Source: Theodoxus fluviatilis (taxonomy: Eukaryota; Mollusca; Gastropoda; Cycloneritida; Neritidae). Taken from it: a stretch of DNA of 17,500 bases. A program made the translations under genes and the position numbers. Each line of letters opens with the position of its first letter. Position 1 is the first letter of the stretch. The stretch spans positions 75,451-92,950 of the forward strand of contig JAWQFJ010028337.1 of the NCBI GenBank assembly GCA_034096865.1, written 5' to 3'. Shown here one piece after another: positions 1 to 8,391 of this stretch. Below the pieces are notes generated by a model. The model ran no database searches, was not told the DNA's origin, and was given only the letters and a program-made list of their open reading frames with translations.

Positions 1-2
1 AT

Positions 3-128
3 TTGCAGACATTGTGAATAAATTATGTGCAAAATCTAGGTCACTCAATGAGATACTACACAATTAGCTATTTCAGTAGTTGCAGACATTGTGAATATGT
101 GCAAAATCCAGGTCACTCAATGAGATAC
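3..128. repeat. Imperfect direct repeat, two copies
   Basis: Two related copies lie at 3-56 and 80-128. Both begin TTGCAGACATTGTGAATA and end GGTCACTCAATGAGATAC. They differ by a 5-base indel (an extra AATTA-like stretch in copy 1) and one substitution inside the shared part. The spacer at 57-79 is not duplicated. The repeat may continue to the left of the window. I see no coding meaning in the open frame that crosses it. Confidence 0.85.
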
Positions 129-975
129 GACCGTGTCAAGTTTCGTGCATTTCTTATCAACAGCTCTCTGCTGGTACACACCTCAACACAGCGCCATGTG
201 GATGGGATTGAGTTTCCTCCAATTTCCCAGCTGCCAGGGGGGCGAGCTTAACTACCTCGTTGTTAATACGATTTTCACATTTTATTGACCAGCAAGTACC
301 GTCAGTAAACTCGCAATGAAACGAACCTACTTAATTGCAAACCTACGATGCAGCAACTCTGAAATTTTACAACCGTTGGGATAAACAGCATCTCCTGCAT
401 TGAACAAAGATGGCCTGTCTGAAAACTATATCGTCAAAGGCTAGATGGTCGTGTTGGGATTTCAAACGACTAACTTCACCGACTAAAAAAGAGAAGACGA
501 AACGTTCAGGACATTTTGTTAAAATCAAATTTACTCAACAGTACGAAGTGCCCGAAGCAAAGCTTACAACTGACTACTCATACTTGAGTGACGATAATTG
601 GGAGATCCGCCATGGTCTAGACACACCGCACCCAAATCACGCCTTACATGCTCAGTGACGGCGCACTGATGTCCGTGAAATGACTGTCCTGTAGGTCACA
701 CGGCCAGTGACACCAGCGCAGTCAAGGATAGTCGTGAGAAACGGCCCCAGCTGTCCCTAGGATGGCGACTGTTAGAATCCCATGCCGCCACAGCGGTGTT
801 GGATGCTATTGGAGGACGGATGTCACGTGCTTCACAGACGTCGGGCACGCCTCCATTGCAAATTATGCAAATCGCATTCTGCTGACAAATGTTTTCTTCA
901 GCTTTATGCTTTACCACCTCTTGCCTTTGTTTCAAGTACTGGCTGCCGTTCTGCAAGAATCCTCCATCATTATAT
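129..975. other. Mixed-sequence DNA with no recognised gene
   Basis: There is no long homologous-looking frame here. The frame at 410-658 (82 codons) is Lys/Thr/Ser-rich, shows no domain I recognise, and is of a length expected by chance. The segment around 700-965 is more GC-balanced. It reads open on the minus strand into the adjacent microsatellite, but that frame is dominated by the repeat. I see no tRNA-like A/B box pair, splice-bounded exon or tandem structure. Confidence 0.5.

Positions 976-1059
<84 letters not shown>
976..1059. repeat. (ATC)28 trinucleotide microsatellite
   Basis: Twenty-eight uninterrupted ATC units, preceded by a short TATATATC stretch and passing directly into a CT dinucleotide tract. 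Depending on frame it reads as poly-His, poly-Ser, poly-Ile (plus strand) or poly-Met (minus strand). This accounts for the four overlapping open frames in this area and argues against all of them. The purity suggests a recent expansion. Confidence 0.98.
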
Positions 1060-1065
1060 TCTCTC

Positions 1066-1123
<58 letters not shown>
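1060..1123. repeat. (CT)n dinucleotide microsatellite
   Basis: A CT run of about 64 bases with one G interruption near 1073, contiguous with the ATC tract. Together the two form a compound microsatellite of about 148 bp. It ends in CCCTCATGG and then ordinary sequence. Confidence 0.97.
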
Positions 1124-1128
<5 letters not shown>

Positions 1129-1182
1129 TGGATTGGTACGCCGCAGAAAACTGCAACGCATGCAATGAAATGATTAAGTGGT

Positions 1183-1398
1183 ATGCCTTCTTTCAATGTA
1201 TTAAAAACTCATGGAGTTGAAAAATGTTTAAATGTGATTAATGTCGAGAGATTTCGTGATGGGGTCGAACGATTTAGATTAGGAATCAATAACTTAAAGT
1301 CTAGCACGAAGCACTGTATTATGAAGAATCTGTCATGTCCAGTTTGCGGGGGCAGAGAGGATGGAAAACACTTTCCCCTTCAAGTGCAGTGCAAATAG
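1183..1398 (+). CDS. Doubtful small ORF with CPVCG motif
   Basis: A 71-codon frame from an ATG just downstream of the compound microsatellite. Its C-terminal part carries CPVCG, four residues, then GKHF and a further Cys. That spacing resembles the first zinc-knuckle half of a nuclear-receptor DNA-binding domain (C-x2-C-G-x4-G-x-H-[FY]). The following cysteine is one residue too far away, and the second CxxC pair is missing because the frame stops at 1396-1398. An AATAAA at 1431-1436 followed by a GT-rich stretch (1443-1450) sits where a poly(A) site would. The N-terminal half has no recognisable feature. It may be a decayed exon or pure chance; I do not assign a function. Confidence 0.12.
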   Translation: MPSFNVLKTHGVEKCLNVINVERFRDGVERFRLGINNLKSSTKHCIMKNLSCPVCGGREDGKHFPLQVQCK

Positions 1399-1430
1399 CG
1401 AGTTGCTCCTGAATATCCAGCCTGTGCACT

Positions 1431-1450
1431 AATAAAGTATGCAGGTGTGT
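1431..1450 (+). promoter_or_regulatory. Possible polyadenylation signal
   Basis: AATAAA at 1431-1436 is followed within ten bases by GCAGGTGTGT, a GT-rich downstream-element-like stretch. It lies 33 bases past the stop of the small frame ending at 1398. AATAAA hexamers occur by chance, so this is weak without transcript evidence. Confidence 0.2.
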
Positions 1451-1636
1451 CCACCTCAGCTAATGACATGCAAGTTTCAAAGGCAAGAAAAACTCAATCG
1501 CCAGCAATGTACGTATTCTAAACAAGTTTGAAGGGTTGGGAAGTTCCTGTAAATACTTTTTGTCTTTTTGCTTTGGCCCGTCGTTGACGTTAAACAATCT
1601 AACGACACAAGGTAGCAGCCAGTATTTTAGACATTC

Positions 1637-1728
1637 ATGTTGTGCGAACATAGGCTGGAGAGAAGCAGTGCTTTATCAGAGTCAGCACACCTGGTGATTC
1701 TTTTTGCTTTGCTGCTGCTGATGGAAGT
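1637..1728 (+). CDS. Candidate first exon with signal-peptide-like end
   Basis: A 30-codon frame from ATG 1637 has a charged N-terminal part (CEHRLERSS) followed by a compact hydrophobic run, HLVILFALLLLM. It reaches a consensus-like splice donor, AGT|GTAAGT, at 1729. Read through, the frame stops at once (TAA at 1730-1732), so it only makes sense if spliced. This is the layout of a signal-peptide or signal-anchor first exon. Against it: the ATG context is weak (T at -3), the hydrophobic run is short and partly made of CTG repeats, and I found no matching downstream exon. The next sequence is a microsatellite. Confidence 0.15.
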
Positions 1729-1775
1729 GTAAGTTTCATTGCAATAGGCCTGTAGCCTTGCCAGTTAAGTTCAAC

Positions 1776-1802
1776 TTCTCTTTCTGTCTCTCTGTTTCTG
1801 TC

Positions 1803-1835
<33 letters not shown>

Positions 1836-1896
1836 GCTGTCCCGTCGCCGTCCGCCCGCCCGCGCGCGCGCGTGCGTGCGTGCGTGCGTGCGTGTG

Positions 1897-1937
<41 letters not shown>
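1776..1937. repeat. Compound CT/CTGT/CG/GTGC/GT microsatellite
   Basis: In order: CT-rich start, (CTGT)n at about 1803-1835, a short CG/CCCG-rich link, (CG)n at 1861-1872, (TGCG)n at about 1873-1893, then (TG)n to 1937. From 1861 to 1937 the sequence alternates pyrimidine and purine without a break, beginning with a CG core. The open frames on both strands here are by-products of the repeat. Confidence 0.97.
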
Positions 1938-1941
<4 letters not shown>

Positions 1942-2211
1942 CCTCCACAATTCTAGTTAGTACATTTTAAAGAAACAAAAAGACTATATCGTGCTTTTCC
2001 TACTGCAGAAAACTCAGTGCTACCTAGTGAGGTGACCCATCTACCGACTTTATGACCGGCTGGACGTACTGGTCAGTGATGCATTGCAACAGCTCGAGTT
2101 TAATGCACGCAATAAGCGTCAGACGTGTGAAAACTGCCCGACGTCTGTTAGCAAATTATAGTTGTCATGTTTCCGTGGTGAAAAATTACTGACTAAAAGA
2201 TATATTGTGCA

Positions 2212-2526
<315 letters not shown>

Positions 2527-3486
2527 TCGCCCCAGTATGTGGGGGTTTGCTCATAGCATTGTAAATGTACATGTTCCACTTATGCGGGAGAACATTAGTG
2601 AATTTACCCGAATCGGAAGTGCAGAATTTCACAAAACCCCGCCCCCTCTTTTCAAAAGCCACGCCCACTTCACTTACGTCCACCCGTTTGAGGCAGTGTG
2701 CCATTTACTTCACTACCTCACTTAATTAGGGGAATACTGGAATTCCTCAGTGACAATATTTCGCTACTGACCTTTTCTGCATCGTACCCCCCAGAACACT
2801 TGAGTTAGATTTAATGCGAAGCGATGAATCTCAACTTGGAAGAGTTCGCTCTGGAGGGATTGTGGGCGGAATGGCGCCGCATTGGTGCATTGTAATGACG
2901 GAGGCGGAGCCACGGATAGATTCATTTATCTCCCGAGAGCATTCGCAAGAACTCACAGACAGTGGCGGAGGATTTCGATGATGCCTGGAGGGGAAAATTA
3001 TCGGGAGATCCATTACTTGTATTGTGATATATATACAAGATGAAGTTGTTTGCAAAACCTGTTAAAATGTGTGCAGATTGATGCCACTTCCTAGTGAGTT
3101 CACACAATTCAGTCTAAGTGTCAGCGAAATATTTTGTTTTGATTTATAGGTATGGTGATCATAGAATATTACTCATGTCTCCATCATGCAATGCCGAAAG
3201 GTAGTTATGTGCTCTGTTTATGAAAGCATTAGACCGAAATGATTGCTGCATAGTAGAATTGAATTAATGGTCAAATCTGCCACTACTCCTGTATCAGTTT
3301 AGAACAGAAAGAGCAGCTAGTGCGGCATTTTGAGAACTACTCCTCCATCGCCATGATGTTTTGTTACATTAAAGTTTTGAAAAAGGCCTGTTGCACATAA
3401 CAAACTTTGTTGTTCCTTGATTCCTGGTCCCACTTGTCTAGACTGCATCACGGTCTAAAGATAGAGAGATGCACTCATAACATCAG
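2527..3486. other. Unique-looking DNA with scattered GC boxes
   Basis: No gene recognised. Sp/KLF-like motifs occur at about 2638-2647 (CCCCGCCCCC), 2661-2669 (CACGCCCAC), 2862-2870 (GTGGGCGGA) and 2899-2908 (GGAGGCGGAG). A minus-strand frame beginning at 2704 is open for about 55 codons before it enters the CA repeat; it contains a GTAAGT at its ninth codon and no known domain. The frame at 2831-3055 on the minus strand is not convincing. From about 3110 the sequence becomes AT-richer and featureless. Confidence 0.45.
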
Positions 3487-3489
3487 GAC

Positions 3490-3550
3490 GTGGCATGGTG
3501 GCTCAATGTGATTGCGAGTGTGTGAGGCAACTGGGTGTAGTTCAATACTT
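3490..3550 (+). mobile_element. Possible decayed tRNA-derived SINE head
   Basis: TGGCTCAATGTG at 3499-3510 resembles a pol III A box (TRGCNNAGYNGG). TAGTTCAATAC at 3538-3548 resembles a B box (GGTTCRANNCC). The spacing of about 39 bases and the intervening GAGTGTGTGAGGCAACTGGGTG resemble the tRNA-like 5' part of many invertebrate SINEs. Both boxes carry mismatches, and no clear body, tail or target-site duplication is visible downstream. A real tRNA gene is excluded because no full cloverleaf forms by eye. Confidence 0.3.
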
Positions 3551-3671
3551 ATTTAGAATTACTTGAATGTGGGTTTTTAATAGCGATACAAATGTATTCG
3601 TTTTCCTATTAAAAAAACCATGAACACATCCACTTACTTGTGTTGTTTTATTTCACGCGTGCACCGTGTCC

Positions 3672-3878
3672 TCAAGCACACAGTGCTTCTCTCCTTTGCC
3701 TGGGGGGAACTGTGGCAAACTCATCGCGCGTTTTTCTAGGTGAGCTTCTTTGGGGAATCACTCCATTGGCTTGTCCTCCTCCTCGAGCAAATATTTCATC
3801 TCCCTCACGACTAGGCTCATACTTCAGATATATATGCAGTTTTGTTTCTCCGTAAGCCATGATATCAAATGTTTTCAT
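3672..3878 (-). CDS. Unrecognised small ORF, doubtful
   Basis: A 68-codon minus-strand frame, rich in charged residues (GETKLHIYLKYEPSREGDE, then a Gly/Arg/Pro-rich part ending PPRQRREALCA). On the minus strand an AATAAA-like hexamer (plus-strand TTTATT near 3648) follows the stop by about 20 bases. The opposite strand is also open (3640-3855), and neither frame has a domain I know. The composition is protein-like but the length is within chance expectation. Confidence 0.12.
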   Translation of the reverse strand: MKTFDIMAYGETKLHIYLKYEPSREGDEIFARGGGQANGVIPQRSSPRKTRDEFATVPPRQRREALCA

Positions 3879-4189
3879 ATTGGCGTTTAAAGACAGTTAA
3901 TGTACATACACAATCAACATTTTCTACGTTGTCTTCCTCTTTCTCAACAAAACCACATATGCCTGAGCAGCGCCGAGGAACGAGTTTTATGTGGCGTCAA
4001 ACAGCCCCCGAATCCCAGACGTGCGAAGCTGTCAGAGACTCCTGGTTCCTGTGAGCAGCTGCAACAGCATCTCCAGGCTCCCAGTACACAGCTTCCAGGA
4101 GTCACTGCAGTCAATGATATCGCTAAGACCACGTGCTGCAGGGTGCAACAGTCTACGAACTCAGTACAAACTCTTTGCTGAGACTAAAC

Positions 4190-4494
4190 GACAGAGAGAC
4201 AGACAGAGGGGTTGCTCTAAAAAAGGGACAGAGGTCTATGAAGAGAAAAGAGAAGACAAAGAGACCGACAGCCAGAGAGGCAGGCAGGCGGGCGGGCAGG
4301 CTGACAGACAGACAGACAGACAGAGAGAGAGAGAAAGACAGAGAGAAAGAGAAAGAGAGAGAGACAGAGAGAGAGAAAGAGAGAGAGACAGAGAGAGAGA
4401 GAAGAGAGAGAGAGAAAGAGAGAGAGAAAGAGAGAGACAGAGACAGAGAGAGAGAAAAAGAAAAGAGAGAGGGAGGGGCGGGGGGGGGGGGGGG
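4190..4494. repeat. GA/GACA-rich purine tract ending in G15
   Basis: A purine-biased tract on the plus strand. GACAGAGA-type sequence comes first, then GCAGGCAGGCGGGCGGGCAGG, (GACA)n at about 4303-4324, and (GA)n with AAAG and GACA interruptions to about 4475. It ends in GGGAGGGGC followed by fifteen G (4480-4494). The Glu/Arg-rich and Ser/Leu-rich open frames on both strands are artefacts of this composition. Confidence 0.95.
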
Positions 4495-4499
4495 AGGGG

Positions 4500-4850
4500 C
4501 AACTGCGCTAGTCTGTCTGTCAAAGAAAGGTGCTATACAAGGCGTAATGCAGTGCTGGGAGAAGATGAGATGAGTTGATAGGAGGCGAAACGGAGCGAGA
4601 TGGGTTTAAGATAGACGCAGTGACATGTAATTTGGTCTAACAGTTCGTAGGGGTAATCTCATGCCGAACTCCATCAAATGCAGTCTGTACTTAGAGCATG
4701 GATGATGACAATGACGATGACATTGAATGATGATAAGGGTGATGATAAATCTGATCGTCATAACATTATTGTCGCTGTAGATAAGGACTGTGTCGAAAAA
4801 AGAGAACGTTGCTGATGATATCACAGATACCAGTGCTATTGTCGCTCTGA
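4500..4850. other. Mixed DNA with degenerate GAT/GAC repeats
   Basis: This separates the two purine tracts. A degenerate (GAT)n/(GAC)n stretch lies at about 4697-4760. A similar GATGAC-rich patch occurs at 5705-5750, on the far side of the next purine tract. There is no gene-like frame. Confidence 0.6.
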
Positions 4851-5193
4851 AAAGAAGGAAGGCGAAGACAGTGGCAACAAAAAGACGAAGAAAAGGCAAG
4901 GAAAGGCGAGGAGACGAGGGAAGAGCGAATGGAGGAAGAGGTAGACCTAAGCAAGAAGAAGAGAGGTAAGAGGGAGGTAAAGGGTGAGGAGTTGGGAGTA
5001 GGAAAAGAAGAAAGGTGATGGGCGAGAAGAGGAAGAAGATGCGAGAGAGGAGAGAGAGGAGAGAAAACGGAAGAGAAAAGAGAAAGAGAGGAACGAGGAG
5101 TAGGGGTGAAGAGGAGGAAGAAGATAGGAGTTAGGAAGAGGAAAAGGAAGACGAGGACACGAGGAGGATGAAGAACTTGATAATGACAACCAG
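4851..5193. repeat. Non-periodic purine-rich (GAR) tract
   Basis: Over about 340 bases the plus strand is nearly all A and G with rare pyrimidines, made of GAAGA, GGAAGAG and GAGAGGAG words without strict period. It grades into the pure GGA tract that follows. Frames are interrupted: the one starting at ATG 4929 stops after about 30 codons. I read it as a decayed polypurine repeat, not a coding exon. Confidence 0.85.
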
Positions 5194-5630
5194 GGGGAGG
5201 AGGAGGAGGAGGAGGAGGAGGAGGAGGAGGAGAGGAGGAGGAGGAGGAGGACGAGGAGGACGAGGAGGACGAGGAGGACGAGGACGGAGGAGGAGGAGGA
5301 GGAGGAGGAGGAGGACGAGGAGGAGGAGGAGGAGGACGAGGAGGACGAGGAGGAGGAGGAGGAGGAGGACGAGGAGGACGAGGAGGAGGAGGAGGAGGAG
5401 GAGGAGGAGGAGGAGGAGGAGGAGGAGGAGGAGGAGGAGGAGGAGGAGGAGGAGGAGGAGGAGGAGGAGGAGGAGGACGAGGACGAGGAGGAGGAGGAGG
5501 AGGAGGAGGAGGACGAGGAGGAGGACGAGGAGGAGGACGAGGAGGAGGAGGAGGAGGAGGAGGAGGAGGAGGAGGAGGAGGAGGAGGAGGAGGAGGAGGA
5601 GGAGGAGGAGGAGGAGGAGGAGGAGGAGAG
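5194..5630. repeat. 437-bp (GGA)n tract with GAC variants
   Basis: Dominantly GGA/GAG trinucleotide repeats, with GAC variants in clusters (about 5249-5285, 5324-5380, 5476-5540) and at least two phase shifts (near 5232 and 5285). It reads as Arg/Gly/Glu on the plus strand and Ser/Leu/Pro on the minus strand, which explains four very long frames of 156-313 codons. The phase shifts break any single acidic reading, so none is a credible protein. Confidence 0.97.
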
Positions 5631-6088
5631 CAGGATAAGCCAGTGACGGCACCAGTCACGTACACGCAGTCCTCCCATTGTAGTGAAAGAGGCAAACAGT
5701 TTATCATGACGATGACAGAACAATGACAAACAACGCCGATGACAGTGATTTAATTAAGAGATGAAAAGTATAAGAACACAAATCACGTAACATGGAGCAT
5801 TTCGCTGACAATGCAAACATATGACACCTGGTTAGATCATCTGCTTGCAACAAAGGGGGTTGATATTTTGTTCTATTGTGTGAAATATATCCAAAACTTT
5901 TAAGCAACTTTAAAGAATAACTACGCTCATTTTTTCTATCATGTGTACCCAAATCCATACGATCCCGCGTCAAATACACATCTATAGTTTTGATGGCACA
6001 GCCGTCTCCCACTTGGAAACAAGAGAAAAATTCCGGCTTTGCAACACAACATTCTCACCAGAACTGTGGGTGTGAGCACGACGGCCCC
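5631..6088. other. AT-leaning DNA, nothing recognised
   Basis: The left end keeps some GATGAC words. The minus-strand frame at 5704-6012 has no recognisable domain. There are no tandem units or splice-bounded frames. Confidence 0.5.
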
Positions 6089-6231
6089 CTGTGGGTTGGG
6101 GGTCAGAATAGACCCCCCTGTGGTTTGGGGGTCAGAATAGACCCCCCTGTGGTTTGGGGGTCAGAGTAGACCCCCCTGTGGGTTGGGGGTCAGAATAGAC
6201 CCCCTGTGGGTTGGAGGTCAGAATAGACCCA
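6089..6231 (+). repeat. 29-bp hairpin minisatellite, five units
   Basis: Units start at 6089, 6118, 6147, 6176 and 6204 (29, 29, 29, 28 and 28 bp). Each has CTGTGG, then a T-rich link, then GGGGGTC-AGAATA-GACCCCC. That is a 7-bp perfect inverted repeat around a 6-base loop in most units (the third has AGAGTA). The last unit is diverged (GGAGGTC) and ends GACCCAC, giving an alternative pairing GTGGGT/ACCCAC. The array joins directly onto the core of the dispersed element. Confidence 0.95.
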
Positions 6232-6494
6232 CCGCGTCTCCCTACTCTATTCGTAAGAGGCGAATAACTAGGGACATTGTGACTTGATTTGCGCTTACTG
6301 TAAACAATTCTAGTGATTTTCGTGCTAAATGGCCTTACATAGCCCACAAACGCGGGTAGGCCGTCAAACTCCATCCATCCATCCTTCCATCCTTCCTTCC
6401 ATCCATCCATCCTTCCATCCTTCCTTCCATCCATCCTTCCCTCCATCCTTCCATCCATCCATCCATCCTTCCATCCATCCATCCATCCATCCTT
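6204..6494 (+). mobile_element. Dispersed repeat, copy A, with CATC tail
   Basis: The last hairpin unit, a core of about 135 bp and the CATC tail form a block that recurs at 16162-16346. Shared words include GACCCACCGCGTCTCCCTAC, AACTAGGGAC, TGTGACT, GTGATTTTCGTGCT, ATGGCCTTACATAGCC and AGGCCGT, in the same order and orientation. The core has no frame or tRNA-like promoter, so it is non-autonomous. By layout (hairpin/minisatellite at one end, short simple repeat at the other) it could be a Helentron-like or MITE-like element. The class is inference. Confidence 0.75.
6369..6494. repeat. (CATC)n/(CTTC)n tetranucleotide tract
   Basis: About 125 bp of CATC units mixed with CTTC and a few CCTC variants, at the right edge of dispersed-repeat copy A. 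The Pro/Ser/His and Met/Asp/Gly/Trp-rich frames on the two strands come from this repeat. Confidence 0.97.
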
Positions 6495-7082
6495 CCCTAT
6501 GCAGGGTGAAATTCTTGGGGAAACATTCCTCAGAACTCATTTTTGACTGGAGCTCACCTGCATGCGTATTTCCTGATTGCGTCTATTCTATGATAATTTG
6601 CCGGCAACTTGGGTTTTCCCAGACCGCCTCCTAATGACGTGCTACACCAGTCACTGATCTTGCACTGTGGGTGTCCCCGAGATCTTCCTTGCATTTCGTA
6701 GCTACGAAAGCCGGTTCCCTGTTTGTAATTTTTATGCGAAGAAGCCATAAAGCCATATATATATATTGGCTTGAACAAGGGGACTGGATTTTTCTTTCCC
6801 TATAGCTGATACATTTTCTACTTTAGGAGCTGCACCCTGACGCCTTGGTACTGTTCCTAGCCAACACCTGGCTTTTAGAGCGCTTTACACTTTGACCTCC
6901 TTGTCCCCGGACCACGTGATGATTTTGTTATTGACACCTGATGATAAATATAGAAACAACCCTTAGGATTATCTCCTCTTCCTGTGCAGCGTTCCTAGTA
7001 GACGCTAGGTCACGTGAGATCGTACCAGGGTTGATCGCGCCGTGACGTGCCGTCACTGTCCGCATAGACACGCGTTTCACGC
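6495..7082. other. Unremarkable intergenic-type DNA
   Basis: No recognisable gene. The only local oddity is a short TATATATATA run at about 6757-6766 flanked by GCCA and TTGGC. No tandem repeat or promoter-exon combination is visible. Confidence 0.5.
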
Positions 7083-7110
7083 CAGGGTGCAGGGTGCAGG
7101 GTGCAGGGTG
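7083..7110. repeat. (CAGGGTG)4 short minisatellite
   Basis: Four exact, adjacent CAGGGTG units, followed by GGGCGTAG. Confidence 0.95.
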
Positions 7111-7314
7111 GGGCGTAGAAATCCGCGTCCAGTGCCCAGAGTATCGCCCCGAGTTTGCATCTCTAGAATCCGCGCAGCTTCGAACGCCAGACCCGCTCTC
7201 TGCGAGCTGCTTGGCAAGAGTCTTAGGCTCTGTAAATTGTAATGTGCCTCTTTTTGGAACAACGAGTCTCTCCTTCCAGGACATAAGGACCAAACCCCGC
7301 ATCTCCCTACGCTG

Positions 7315-7340
7315 CCCCCCCCCCCCCCCCCCCCCCCCCC
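7315..7340. repeat. Poly(C)26 homopolymer
   Basis: Twenty-six consecutive C, bounded by GCTG and GTTTCG. A run this long can form i-motif (C strand) or G-quadruplex (G strand) structures. It is also a place where assembly length is unreliable. Confidence 0.97.
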
Positions 7341-7660
7341 GTTTCGTCGTTGAGTCCAGAACCCTTCTCCATCGCGGATTCAGAGAGGACGACTGTGTTG
7401 GGTGATGAGGTCCTCCTTGGCCCAGCCTTCCCCTTGCTGCCCCCTGCTGCCGTCGCTTGCCTGCCAGCCCTCCACACACCGCAGCGGCCCCACCCTGGCG
7501 GCTCGGCCTCCTGGGGCTGGGGCCGTCACACGCCAGCGCGCCCTGTCGGGGGCTGCCCGCAGTGCCACCCAGCGGCGGGAGGCAGGGAACGGCCGAGCTG
7601 CCTGGGGGGGCAGGGCGAGGGGTGAGTGGGTGTGAGGGCCGCGTGGTAGATCCATCCATG
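7341..7660. other. GC- and CpG-rich segment
   Basis: The sequence is clearly more GC-rich than its flanks, with many CpGs (GGCGGCTCGGCC, CCAGCGCGCC, GCGGCGGGAGG). It contains a donor-like GGG|GTGAGT at about 7622. Frames are open on both strands but are Pro/Gly/Ala/Arg-rich, as expected from composition, and show no domain I know. It could be a 5' UTR or promoter-proximal exon, or an isochore-like patch. No TATA box or initiator is evident. Confidence 0.5.
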
Positions 7661-7780
7661 GGCAGGCTCCGTACCGAGCAGGCAGCAGCCTGGCGCAGCG
7701 TTCAGCCAGTGCAGACCTATGATTGCGTGTTCAGTCTCTGCCTGCCACTCAGGAGCTGGGAGGTCTGGAATGGACTCCGG

Positions 7781-8391
<611 letters not shown>

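Noticed and set aside
696..1220. Four overlapping frames of 94-166 codons with poly-His, poly-Ser, poly-Ile or poly-Met
   Set aside because: All are readings of the (ATC)n/(CT)n tract, which lacks stops in several frames; the unique ends share no domain.
4096..4109. CAGGAGTCACTGCA repeated at 15919-15932
   Set aside because: A single 14-mer match in a window this size is expected by chance, and similarity does not extend.
4766..5729. Frames of 156-313 codons (poly-Pro, poly-Ser, poly-Leu, poly-Arg)
   Set aside because: Every frame of the GGA tract is open, with phase shifts inside; no unique domain follows.
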